Shown in pieces: positions 17,649 through 26,146 of a stretch of DNA of 64,000 nt. The notes below the pieces were generated by a model. The model searched no databases. It was not told the origin of the DNA and saw nothing but the letters and a program-made list of their open reading frames with translations. Positions within the stretch are counted from its first letter, which is position 1; every line of letters begins with the position of its first letter. The stretch lies in assembly GCF_017115045.1 (NCBI RefSeq), contig NZ_JABXKK010000099.1, forward strand, positions 1 to 64,000, read 5' to 3'. Both the position numbers and the translations under genes were made by a program. Source of the DNA: Nostoc sp. NMS8 (lineage in GTDB: Bacteria > Cyanobacteriota > Cyanobacteriia > Cyanobacteriales > Nostocaceae).

Positions 17649-18701
17649 ATGAATCAATTGAACAATGGTTTTACGCTATTTCTGAGTCTGCTAGTCGAGG
17701 CGATGCCTTTTTTGCTTCTTGGGGTTTTATTCTCCAGTTTGCTGCTGTTTTTTGTTGATGAGCGCAAACTCGTAGAAAAAATGCCCACAAATCCGCTGCT
17801 GGGTGCTTTAGTTGGCAGCATGATTGGCTTTTTATTTCCGGTGTGTGAGTGCGGGAATGTACCGGTAGCGCGGCGGTTCCTGATTCAGGGAGTACCCACA
17901 CCAGTGGCAATTGGTTTTTTGCTAGCAGCACCAACAATTAACCCAATTGTAATTTGGTCAACTTGGACAGCATTTCGAGATCAGCCAGAAATAGTAGTCT
18001 TACGAGTCGTATTTTCTCTAGCAATTGCCACAATTATCGGGTATGTTTTCAGTTTTCAAAAGGACTTAAATCCGATAATTCAGCCTGCGATCGCTCGTTA
18101 CATGAAGTTTAACCCACCCGCACCGCCTGAAACCAAACGCCGTGGTAAGCGTTACCAAGCACAAGAGGAAGCACTAGTACCGAATCTCTTGCAATCTGGG
18201 ACTTATATCTTAGGAGGAAAAGCGGGTATACCATTGCGGATAGATGCTAATTTAGTACCGCCTACCTCAGCATCTACTTCTAATAAACCTTTGGCAGCCA
18301 AACTGCGTCTAGTGGTGGATAATAGCATCCAAGAATTCCGAGAATTAGGCGGAGTCATGGTTGTAGGAAGTGCGATCGCGGCTGCCATTCAAGTCCTCGC
18401 TCCCCGTGAATTAATTCTCAGTTTGGGTGCTGGCCCCATTACCTCAATTGTGGTCATGCTGATATTAGCAGTAGTGGTGTCAATTTGTTCTACAGTTGAT
18501 TCTTTCTTCGCCCTATCTTTTGCCTCAACCTTTAGCAGTGGTTCATTGTTGGCATTTCTAGTGTTTGGGCCAATGATTGACATCAAAGGTATTGGTTTGA
18601 TGTTATCCATTTTTAAACCAAAAACGGTCTTTTACTTATTTGCTTTAGCAGCACAATTAACATTTGTGTTCACCCTTTTCCTGAACTTGCACGTCTTTTA
18701 A
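17649..18701 (+). CDS. ArsP/UPF0718-family permease
   Basis: A 350-residue membrane protein from ATG 17649 (a TTG at 17634 would add five residues). It belongs to the predicted-permease family PF03773 (ArsP/YcgR-like): about eight transmembrane helices, the conserved FPVCECGNVPVARR near residue 64 and CSTVDSFFALSF near residue 287, each in a membrane half. The cytoplasmic loop at about residues 155-215 is basic. ArsP members export organoarsenicals, but most are uncharacterised. The next gene (18820) encodes the TIGR03943 protein that commonly pairs with this permease, so the two probably form one membrane system. Confidence 0.82.
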   Translation: MNQLNNGFTLFLSLLVEAMPFLLLGVLFSSLLLFFVDERKLVEKMPTNPLLGALVGSMIGFLFPVCECGNVPVARRFLIQGVPTPVAIGFLLAAPTINPIVIWSTWTAFRDQPEIVVLRVVFSLAIATIIGYVFSFQKDLNPIIQPAIARYMKFNPPAPPETKRRGKRYQAQEEALVPNLLQSGTYILGGKAGIPLRIDANLVPPTSASTSNKPLAAKLRLVVDNSIQEFRELGGVMVVGSAIAAAIQVLAPRELILSLGAGPITSIVVMLILAVVVSICSTVDSFFALSFASTFSSGSLLAFLVFGPMIDIKGIGLMLSIFKPKTVFYLFALAAQLTFVFTLFLNLHVF

Positions 18702-18819
18702 AAAATTATTTGTCATTTGTCCTTTGCTAATGACCAATGACTAATGACCCTTCGGGTTCACCAGTTGCTCATGGGGGAGACCCCCAAGACTGCACTGGCT
18801 CACCAATGACTAATGACTA

Positions 18820-19593
18820 ATGACTAACAAAACCCCCAAATCTAAAATCCCAAATTTGTTACTTCCTTGGCTGGATGCTATAGCAATTACAGCTTGGGGC
18901 ACTTTGATGTTGAGATATTGGTTAACTAACAAGCTGAACCTGTTGATTCATCCAAATTACATTTGGTTCGTGGTTGTGACTGGTATCAGCTTGATTATTA
19001 TTGGTTTATTCAAGATGCAGGAACTTTGGCAACGTCGTCGCCGTGATGTGACATCAAACGCCCCGCATATTAGTTTATTTCCCCCTGGTTGGGGTAGTTC
19101 TTTGTTATTGACTACGGCGATTTTAGGTTTTATCATTACACCGCAGGTTTTTGCTAGTGACAAAGCACTCCAAAGGGGTGTAACGACTGATTTATTGGGA
19201 AGCACACGTGTTAAGCCTCAAGCCTTTCGCGCTACTGTTCGCCCAGAAGAGCGATCGCTTGTAGACTGGGTACGCACTGTCAATGTCTATCCTGAACCAG
19301 ATACATATACAGGGCAAAAAGTCAAGGTGCAGGGATTTGTGATTCACCCGCCCGATATAGGAAAAGAATATTTGTTTTTAGCACGATTTGTCTTAAGTTG
19401 CTGTGCAGCAGATGCTTACCCTGTGGGATTGCCCGTCAAACTACAAAATAATCAAGAGCTTTACTCTGCTGATACATGGCTGGAAGTAGAAGGACAAATG
19501 GTGACAGAAAATTTAGCAGGTAAACGCCAACTTACGATTGCCGCTAACTCTCTGAAAAAGATTCCTCAACCTCAGAATCCTTATAGTTATTAG
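18820..19593 (+). CDS. TIGR03943-family permease partner (YcgQ-like)
   Basis: A 257-residue protein with about three N-terminal membrane helices (residues 12-30, 44-63 and 91-110), then a soluble domain of about 140 residues with FVLSCCAADAYPVGLPV near residue 189, a Cys-pair motif typical of this family. It accompanies UPF0718 permeases. The ATG at 18820 lies in a row of TAATGAC heptamers (18804-18823), so the start codon and the MTNKTPK N-terminus are supplied by an STRR; the next internal Met is far downstream at LMLRYW. Function unknown; a component of a metal or metabolite transporter is inferred from gene pairing. Confidence 0.75.
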   Translation: MTNKTPKSKIPNLLLPWLDAIAITAWGTLMLRYWLTNKLNLLIHPNYIWFVVVTGISLIIIGLFKMQELWQRRRRDVTSNAPHISLFPPGWGSSLLLTTAILGFIITPQVFASDKALQRGVTTDLLGSTRVKPQAFRATVRPEERSLVDWVRTVNVYPEPDTYTGQKVKVQGFVIHPPDIGKEYLFLARFVLSCCAADAYPVGLPVKLQNNQELYSADTWLEVEGQMVTENLAGKRQLTIAANSLKKIPQPQNPYSY

Positions 19594-19751
19594 TCATTTG
19601 TCCTCTGTCATTTGTCATTTGTAGATAACTAACGGTCAATGCCCAATGCCCTTCAGGAGTGCTGAGTTAGGAATCTCACTTCTTGACTCAGCACGGGCTA
19701 AACGCCCTGCTAACGGAACTCGGAACTGTTTTTCCCAATGCCCCATAACCA

Positions 19752-21248
19752 ATGACTAAATCTAAAGCATTGCAACCACTAGATCGTATAGCGATCGCAC
19801 TAATGTTACTGCTAAGTGTGCTGATTGGGTTAATCATCTTGCAAGGTGATGTGGTAACTGCTCGTGTCCGGGAATTTACTTGGCAAAATCAACAAATTGG
19901 GGCAGAAGATAATTCCTTCACCCTCACCTTCAGCCGCCCAATGGAAACAAAAAGCGTCGAGGATAACTTGAAAATCGAGCCACCCCTAGCAGGTAAATTC
20001 AGTTGGGCAGGGCGGCGGATGGTTTATACACTGGTGACACCAGCACCTTATGGCACAAATTATAAAGTGCAGCTACAAGGAGCTAAAGATAAATTTGCGG
20101 AGCAAGAGGGTACAAATCGGCTGATACAGGCTTTTACAGGTAGCTTCCGTACACGCGATCGCGTCATCCTTTATATCGGAACCGACAAAGAAGAACAGGG
20201 ACGGTTAGTTCTTTACAACTTAACCCAAGAGCAAAAAAGGATACTTACCCCCAAAGACTTGATAGTTATCGACTTTGAGTCATTTCCTGATGGGGAGAAA
20301 ATTTTATTTTCTGCTCGCGCCGCAAACAATCAAGACTTACTTTCAGCCCAACTGTATACAGTAACAACAGGTGTTTCTGCTAAATCTGGACAAAAAGCAC
20401 AACCAGAAGGCAAAGTTGACCTGACTTTAGATAGTAAAGATTATCAAAACCTGAAATTTGACTTATCACCTGATGGGCAAACTATTGTCATCCAACGGGG
20501 TAATAAAACTAATCCTGGTGATTTTGGACTATGGTTTATGCCAGCAACCAGTGATGGTTCAGCAGAAAAACCCACCCCGAAACGCCTAAAAAGCCAGCCG
20601 GGGGGAGATTTTATGGTGACACCAGATAGTAAAGCCGTAGCGGTTGCTCAAGGACAGGGAGCAGCGATTTTACCACTGCAAGGTGATGCCAGTAAACCTT
20701 TGGATTTTCTGCCACAGTTTGGTTTGGTACAAGCTTTCTCAAAAGACGGCTCTCAAGCAGCGATGGTAAAGTTTAATACAGATTACACGCGGGATTTGTT
20801 TTTGGTAACAAACCAAGGTGTGCAGAAACAGCTATTAAAAACAACAGGTTCAATTCTCAGTTGCCAATTTGACATCGCCTCACCCACCCTCTACTGCTTG
20901 CTAACACAGCTAGTATCCAAGGAACAATACATAGAACAGCCCTATGTGGTGGCAATTGATTTGAAAACCGGGCAACAGAAACCATTGTTAGTACTGCCTC
21001 CCGCTCAACGGAATGTGCAAATGAGTTTATCTGCCGACGGTTTGGGCTTGTTATTTGACCAAGTAGTACCGCAGACAAATCCCCCAGGATCATTACCCCC
21101 AAACACTTTAAAAACTGATGATGGAGATACGATCGCTACCAGTAGCCTGTGGTTAATGCCTCTGTTGCCCATCGCTGATGCTACGACTGTTGAAATTAAA
21201 CCAGAACAACTCCCCTTAGCCGGATTTCATCCCCGATGGCTACCTTGA
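19752..21248 (+). CDS. Membrane-anchored beta-propeller protein with Ig-like domain
   Basis: A 498-residue protein. One transmembrane helix (residues 11-30, RIALMLLLSVLIGLIILQGD) leads to an Ig-like fold (about 40-130, with TLTFSRPMETKSVEDNLKI) of the bacterial Ig-like Big_5 type, then TolB/WD40-like repeats (DLIVIDFESFPDGEKILFSA, LKFDLSPDGQTIVIQ). It is probably exported to the periplasm with a cytoplasmic tail. The MTKSK start is again in an STRR-like CAATGACTAA. It is third in a same-strand row after the permease pair, 158 bases downstream, so linkage is possible. No enzyme motif seen. Confidence 0.7.
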   Translation: MTKSKALQPLDRIAIALMLLLSVLIGLIILQGDVVTARVREFTWQNQQIGAEDNSFTLTFSRPMETKSVEDNLKIEPPLAGKFSWAGRRMVYTLVTPAPYGTNYKVQLQGAKDKFAEQEGTNRLIQAFTGSFRTRDRVILYIGTDKEEQGRLVLYNLTQEQKRILTPKDLIVIDFESFPDGEKILFSARAANNQDLLSAQLYTVTTGVSAKSGQKAQPEGKVDLTLDSKDYQNLKFDLSPDGQTIVIQRGNKTNPGDFGLWFMPATSDGSAEKPTPKRLKSQPGGDFMVTPDSKAVAVAQGQGAAILPLQGDASKPLDFLPQFGLVQAFSKDGSQAAMVKFNTDYTRDLFLVTNQGVQKQLLKTTGSILSCQFDIASPTLYCLLTQLVSKEQYIEQPYVVAIDLKTGQQKPLLVLPPAQRNVQMSLSADGLGLLFDQVVPQTNPPGSLPPNTLKTDDGDTIATSSLWLMPLLPIADATTVEIKPEQLPLAGFHPRWLP

Positions 21249-21314
21249 GAGAATAATTGCTAAGTCGATTTCGGAAGGTTAGTTAAGGTGTCGCCACCAA
21301 AAATTAAGTTGAAC

Positions 21315-22307
21315 CTAATGGAGTTCAGTTCCATCCTTACGGAGCAGATAGCGATCGCTAATCAACTTCAAGACTACTCTACCTATTTCTGGATGTGTTT
21401 TCTCAATGACTGGTTGCACAATAACGCCTTCCATGATGCAGTCGGGACTGACTACACTATTGGCATTATTGAATTGAGACACCGCTTCCCAAGTGTAAGC
21501 ACCGATGTAAAGCACAGGTACTCTTGGCAAAGCAAATTCCTCGCAAAAAGTCACAAAATCGCTGTAATTGAGAAAATAACTGCCGCGACGCACAGCAAAT
21601 ATAGCAATTCCAATGTTTCCATTATTCAAGCCATATTTAATATCTTGTACGCCGTAGATTTCTCCAAAAATCTGAGTTCTTGGTGGAAGTTTCTGGAAAG
21701 CCTCGTTTTCGTTGTAAGCACGAATATAAACTAATTTTTTGTTGACTTCGCTGTTTTTCCAGAAGTAATTATGGCTGCCAATTTTAGTTGTGCCATCAGC
21801 ATCAACTAAAACAGTGAAGTTAGTTCCGTGCAACTTCTCTGTTACAACAACTTCTTCGCCTTCCATGAGGATATTTTTGTAACGTTTTAGGTTTTCTGGA
21901 CTGGGGAATTTGTAATGTCCAATAACATTTTCTGCTTCCCCACTCATCCCTTGAGGTATTGGATATTCGTACTTTATGACACCAAAATACTCCGTGTAGT
22001 CGTCTCCGACATTTCCCGTAAAGTTTTTACCAACGGGAATAAGCAAACCCTCAGAAAAAATTCCGCGAAGTTTGGCAGCACGTAGTTTTTTCGAGTAGTA
22101 GTTACGAATACCAAACTCATCTAAAAAGTTTTCTGGAATAACACTATCAATAGGAAAGTAAAAAGCTAAATCTCCAGGATTAAAGTTACCTTTGACTATA
22201 ATTACCTGATATCCCATATCTTCAATAGAGGCAATATCTAGCCGATCGGCATTGGGATGAGGATTAATGCTATTGATTTTGACAACTTCAACTTTAAAAA
22301 TACTCAT
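21315..22307 (-). CDS. ATP-dependent RNA ligase, Rnl5 (DraRnl)-like
   Basis: A 330-residue protein. The N-terminal OB-like domain (residues 1-120, MSIFKVEVVKI...NPHPNADRLDI) precedes a nucleotidyltransferase core: motif I EKLHGTNF near residue 157 (Lys is the AMP acceptor), motif III TQIFGEIYG near residue 211, motif IV EGVIVQP near residue 293 and motif V VVLKLISDRY near residue 311. This matches the Rnl5 family typified by Deinococcus RNA ligase, which seals 3'-OH/5'-phosphate nicks in RNA duplexes. It is the last gene of a tight minus-strand row after a TauE exporter (27-base gap). Why a repair ligase is there is unclear. Confidence 0.85.
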   Translation of the reverse strand: MSIFKVEVVKINSINPHPNADRLDIASIEDMGYQVIIVKGNFNPGDLAFYFPIDSVIPENFLDEFGIRNYYSKKLRAAKLRGIFSEGLLIPVGKNFTGNVGDDYTEYFGVIKYEYPIPQGMSGEAENVIGHYKFPSPENLKRYKNILMEGEEVVVTEKLHGTNFTVLVDADGTTKIGSHNYFWKNSEVNKKLVYIRAYNENEAFQKLPPRTQIFGEIYGVQDIKYGLNNGNIGIAIFAVRRGSYFLNYSDFVTFCEEFALPRVPVLYIGAYTWEAVSQFNNANSVVSPDCIMEGVIVQPVIEKTHPEIGRVVLKLISDRYLLRKDGTELH

Positions 22308-22334
22308 AGCTCATCTCTTTGAAAAACATCCAAA

Positions 22335-23126
22335 TTACAAAATAGTAATTATTTGTTGATAATTTATCCAAGCTTCCCAAAAAATATAAATTGATAGTAT
22401 TCCTAAGAAGATGCGAAGTACTAAGCTCACAGTAGAATCTGGTAGTTTTGGCAATGTGCGAGTACTCATTTGAACACCTAAGAGACCTCCACATCCCAAA
22501 ACCATACCTTGAGCAAATAGAATATTTCCTTCTAATGTATGTCCTGTGCAAGCAGCTAAACCAGTAATGACAATCACACCCAAACTAGTCTGAATTGCTA
22601 CTTTTATTTCTTCTCCCAGTAATAACATTTGCAGCGGAACCATAATCGTACCGCCACCTAAGCCGAATAAACCTGCTAAAATTCCTGCTGCTCCCCCGGT
22701 TCCAATTTTAGAAACTAATGGGTTGAATATTGGGGCTATATCCTCTTTTTCCTGGAAGGACAATTGCTTGCGAAGCTCAATCAGATAGATGTTAGCAAGT
22801 AGTATGATGCCAAATGTAAATAGTATTATATAAGATGGAATTTTATTGGCAAAATATACACCTATTCCAGTAGTTAGAAAAGCTGGAATTCCTAAATAAA
22901 TTACTCGTTTAAAGTCAAAGTAGCCCATCCACCAATTTTGCAAACTTCCAGAAATTGAAGTAATTACAATAGCAAGGCTACTAGTAGCGATCGCCTGAAC
23001 GGGAGTATAACCTAATGTCACTAAAAGAGGAATTGTGATAATACCGCCACCTATTCCTAAAAGTCCAGCTATGACTCCAGATATTAAACCTCCACTCCCT
23101 AAAATCAACCAACTAAAATCAATCAT
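22335..23126 (-). CDS. TauE/SafE (TSUP) family sulfite/sulfonate exporter
   Basis: A 263-residue integral membrane protein of the TSUP family. The two homologous halves begin GLLGIGGGIITIPLLVTLG (near residue 23) and GLFGLGGGTIMVPLQMLL (near residue 156), each with the family Gly-rich motif. About seven to eight helices. TSUP members move sulfite, sulfoacetate, taurine products or other organic anions. Located 36 bases downstream of a sulfite-oxidase-like enzyme on the same strand, so it probably handles sulfite or a related sulfur anion (inferred from context). Confidence 0.85.
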   Translation of the reverse strand: MIDFSWLILGSGGLISGVIAGLLGIGGGIITIPLLVTLGYTPVQAIATSSLAIVITSISGSLQNWWMGYFDFKRVIYLGIPAFLTTGIGVYFANKIPSYIILFTFGIILLANIYLIELRKQLSFQEKEDIAPIFNPLVSKIGTGGAAGILAGLFGLGGGTIMVPLQMLLLGEEIKVAIQTSLGVIVITGLAACTGHTLEGNILFAQGMVLGCGGLLGVQMSTRTLPKLPDSTVSLVLRIFLGILSIYIFWEAWINYQQIITIL

Positions 23127-23162
23127 AAATAATTATTTTTCTAGAGAAGTGACTTGGTGCGA

Positions 23163-24449
23163 TCAACCTTGTACTGTCACAGGATGGCTAACAACACCTC
23201 CATAGAGCAATCCAGAGTCATTCCACGGAACTGTACTCGGTTGTGTATTACCTAAATTGTCAGTAGCACGAGCCTGGAGAAAATATTCCCCAGGAAGTGG
23301 GTTCCATTCAATGTCCCAGCGTACCCACGCAAATGGAAAATTTGGTTCTCTCAGTCGTGCAAATTGCCAAGTTTTACCGCCATCTAGACTGACTTCCACA
23401 CGGACAATTTTTCCTTTCCCAGACCAAGAACGTCCACGTAGTAAGTAGGTTTTAGCCGAAAGCGTAGCTGGCCAAGCCAACTCGAAAGCGCTCTTAACAT
23501 TTTGATAGGTAATCAGCTTACCTTTATATGGTGCGATCGCTGGGTAGTCTGCACCAACTAGCACCATCTGCTCCGTCACCCACTGGGTATATATCGGTGT
23601 TTCAGAAACCTCAATCCGCTCAATCCATTTAACGTTGGCGTTTCCTCCCCAACCAGGGAATAACACACGGCACGGCTGACCATGATCTGGAGGTAATGGT
23701 TCTCCGTTCATGGCGTAGACGACGAGCGAGTTATCTGCTAATGCTTTGCTAATAGGAACTACACTGCTGAACTTGGATTTATTTGTCTCCTTTGAGTCCA
23801 ACGAATCCACATCTGCACCCTCAACGAGTACATCTTTTGCTGTGGATTTCAGTCCAGCTCGTTCCAATAACATACTAAGTGGTACACCAGTCCACTCAGC
23901 TACACCAATAGCCCCAAGTCTCCACCGTGTTCCAGGGAGTGGTGTGTTGTAAGCGTCTTCAAAGAAGCGCCGACCATTAGCAGCACACTCAATAGCGCAA
24001 GTGACTGAGATGGATGGCATGGCGATGATTTGATCGTAAGTAAACTCGCAGGGGGCAGAAACGCCAGTTCCATGAATTTGCAAACGCCATGTAGATGGGT
24101 CAAAAGGGGGAGGTGTATGGCGGTTGTGAACATAGAACCAATCATTTGGTACTAAATAACCACACCCATACATCGCTTCCCAGTTCATCTCTAATGTGCC
24201 TTTGCTATGAGAGATATACCCTGGTGGTAATGGCTTAAGTATGTTAATGCCTTTAGTTTTAATAGCTGTCTGACTCTGAGCAGGTGCAGGTTTAGCGAAC
24301 CCTCCAATGGCTGTTGCACCAACCAAAGTAGCTAGTATTTTCAGAAAGCGCTGGCGCGAAATACCCGCATCTGTACTTTTTTGCCAGATATACCGATCAA
24401 CGCGTGCCTGTAAATAATCCTCTTGGTCAAAGAGGTTTTCATCGCTCAA
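23163..24449 (-). CDS. Sulfite oxidase-like molybdopterin oxidoreductase
   Basis: A 428-residue SUOX/SorA-type protein starting at TTG, chosen because an AGGGGG site precedes it. Residues 31-58 are a Tat-like signal, but the motif reads SRQRFLKIL, with RQ in place of the usual twin RR. The molybdopterin domain (about 75-320) carries the Moco-ligand Cys in AIECAANGRRFF near residue 150 and GWGGNANVKWIERIEV near residue 265. The C-terminal Mo-co dimerisation domain has GKIVRVEVSLDGGKTW near residue 350. Likely reaction: oxidation of sulfite to sulfate in the periplasm. The TauE gene follows directly. Confidence 0.85.
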   Translation of the reverse strand: MSDENLFDQEDYLQARVDRYIWQKSTDAGISRQRFLKILATLVGATAIGGFAKPAPAQSQTAIKTKGINILKPLPPGYISHSKGTLEMNWEAMYGCGYLVPNDWFYVHNRHTPPPFDPSTWRLQIHGTGVSAPCEFTYDQIIAMPSISVTCAIECAANGRRFFEDAYNTPLPGTRWRLGAIGVAEWTGVPLSMLLERAGLKSTAKDVLVEGADVDSLDSKETNKSKFSSVVPISKALADNSLVVYAMNGEPLPPDHGQPCRVLFPGWGGNANVKWIERIEVSETPIYTQWVTEQMVLVGADYPAIAPYKGKLITYQNVKSAFELAWPATLSAKTYLLRGRSWSGKGKIVRVEVSLDGGKTWQFARLREPNFPFAWVRWDIEWNPLPGEYFLQARATDNLGNTQPSTVPWNDSGLLYGGVVSHPVTVQG

Positions 24450-24481
24450 GCTATTACCCCCTTTTAATTATTTGTAATTTT

Positions 24482-24658
24482 CAGTCAACTTAAGCCTTGG
24501 CGAATGGAATTGCCTGCGGCACACTGCGTGAACGCGGCTACACAGGCAAAGTCCGCCTCCGCGGACTAAGGTCAAATCAAAGTTTTGAAACCCACGGAGG
24601 TGGGTTTTGTTATATCTAGACGCGGTTTATAACCGCCCATTTCGCGTTAAGTTGACTG
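24482..24658. repeat. MITE-like element with 12-bp perfect inverted ends
   Basis: CAGTCAACTTAA at 24482-24493 is exactly inverted at 24647-24658. The 177-bp unit contains a TCCGCCTCCGCGGA palindrome and an AAACCCAC/GTGGGTTT hairpin. It has no coding capacity and separates the aminotransferase gene from the sulfite-oxidase-like gene. Confidence 0.6.
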
Positions 24659-24691
24659 CCATATATTTTTTGGTGAGAAAAAGAGGCGAGA

Positions 24692-26146
24692 CTAGCTGTT
24701 TAGCGCTGTCCAAACACCAGTTATCTGGTCTTGTGTGTAGTTGGGCAAATAGTGAGCCAATCCGTTTTTAGCTATTTGGGCGATCGCATTTATAAAGCGA
24801 TCGCAATCTTCTAATGTATTATATACAGCAAAGCTGGCTCGGATAATACTAGGAATATTACGTGTAATTCCTCTATCTACTTCCTCAGCAATCTCACAGT
24901 CTTGCTCGTCTGAAACATTCTTGAGTTTGCGAATATATTCATAAGTGCAGAAAGCCCCAGCCCGAACGCCAATACCATATTCTTGTGCCAGAATCTCTGC
25001 TACTAAGCGTCCATCAAATCCATCAATATCAAAGGGAATAACATGGGCTAAGTTATCTCCGGGAATATGTATTTTAACACCAGGAATCAGCCCTAGTCGT
25101 GTATACGTGAATTCAACTAGAGAGTGTTCATACTGAGCAATGCGATCGCGCCCTACTGCTTCGATAATTTCAATCGCCTTGGCAATGGCGATCGCACCCA
25201 TTGCGTTTGGTGTTCCGGGGTCATGGGCCCGTTCTGTATAAAAACGCTTGATCTCTAGGTTTCTGGTGATATAAGGCAGGTTTCCACCCCCAATTTGATA
25301 AGGGTAGGAGCTATCAAAAAATTCCTTCGGCCCTAGCAAAACCCCGGTTCCATAAGGGGCATACATCTTATGTCCAGAGAAAGCCACAAAATCTAAATGA
25401 CATGGGTCATCATCAGCACGCATATCTACTCGTTCATGCTGAATTAACTGACACACGTCGGCAAAAATCTTCGCGCCATACCGATGTGCTAAAGCTGCAA
25501 TTTCGTAAATTGGGGGTCTGTAACCTGTAATTGTCGAAGCACCTGTAATAGTTACTAACTTAATTTGCTCGGCTTCGGGGAGATTTTGGTGTGCTTTGAA
25601 GATATCTTCAATTTCTGCAACACTTACACTTCCATCCGCCTGGGTTCTATACTGCACAACTTCGTCTCTAGTAACCCAAGGCAGCAGGTTAGATGAATGC
25701 TCGATATCAGAAACTAAGATTTTCCCCGGTTTTTTTGCCCAAAGTGTGGCGGCTCCATTAATTGCTTCTGTTGTATTCTTCGCAAAGATTACATAGTTGT
25801 CTAAAGATGACCCCACAAAGTCTCGAATGATGTTTCGGCTAGCGTCATATTCTCGTGTACTGATGATGGACTTTTGCCCAGAACCTCGATGCACGCTGCC
25901 ATAAGTGTCAAGCATTTCGTCAACATGCTGCTTGACGGTTGCAAAGGGAGTGGTTGTAGCTCCATTATCCAAGTTTACGTACTTGACATAGTTTCCGTTG
26001 AGAGTTTTAACCTTGAAAGATAAAGACTCATCTGTAAATAACGGTCTGATTTCTTTGTCCCAAAAACTGTCAAAATTTTCTGACGACAGCGATAGTTTGG
26101 CAGCTTCTTGCTTGATCTTTGCACTCATTGCAAGTATATCGGTCAT
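24692..26146 (-). CDS. Class V aminotransferase (cysteine desulfurase-like)
   Basis: About 484 residues from ATG 26146, which has an AGGGG site nine bases upstream; a start at 26185 lacks one. It is a fold-type I PLP enzyme of the SufS/CsdA group: NLDNGATTTPF near residue 60, TEAINGAATLW near residue 127, ADVCQLIQH near residue 226, the PLP-lysine motif FSGHKMYAPYG near residue 253, and a C-terminal VRAGAFCTYEYI whose Cys lies where desulfurases have their persulfide Cys. It is longer than SufS (about 410). Reaction on cysteine or another amino compound is plausible but unproven. Neighbours on the same strand are sulfite-handling genes. Confidence 0.78.
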   Translation of the reverse strand: MTDILAMSAKIKQEAAKLSLSSENFDSFWDKEIRPLFTDESLSFKVKTLNGNYVKYVNLDNGATTTPFATVKQHVDEMLDTYGSVHRGSGQKSIISTREYDASRNIIRDFVGSSLDNYVIFAKNTTEAINGAATLWAKKPGKILVSDIEHSSNLLPWVTRDEVVQYRTQADGSVSVAEIEDIFKAHQNLPEAEQIKLVTITGASTITGYRPPIYEIAALAHRYGAKIFADVCQLIQHERVDMRADDDPCHLDFVAFSGHKMYAPYGTGVLLGPKEFFDSSYPYQIGGGNLPYITRNLEIKRFYTERAHDPGTPNAMGAIAIAKAIEIIEAVGRDRIAQYEHSLVEFTYTRLGLIPGVKIHIPGDNLAHVIPFDIDGFDGRLVAEILAQEYGIGVRAGAFCTYEYIRKLKNVSDEQDCEIAEEVDRGITRNIPSIIRASFAVYNTLEDCDRFINAIAQIAKNGLAHYLPNYTQDQITGVWTALNS

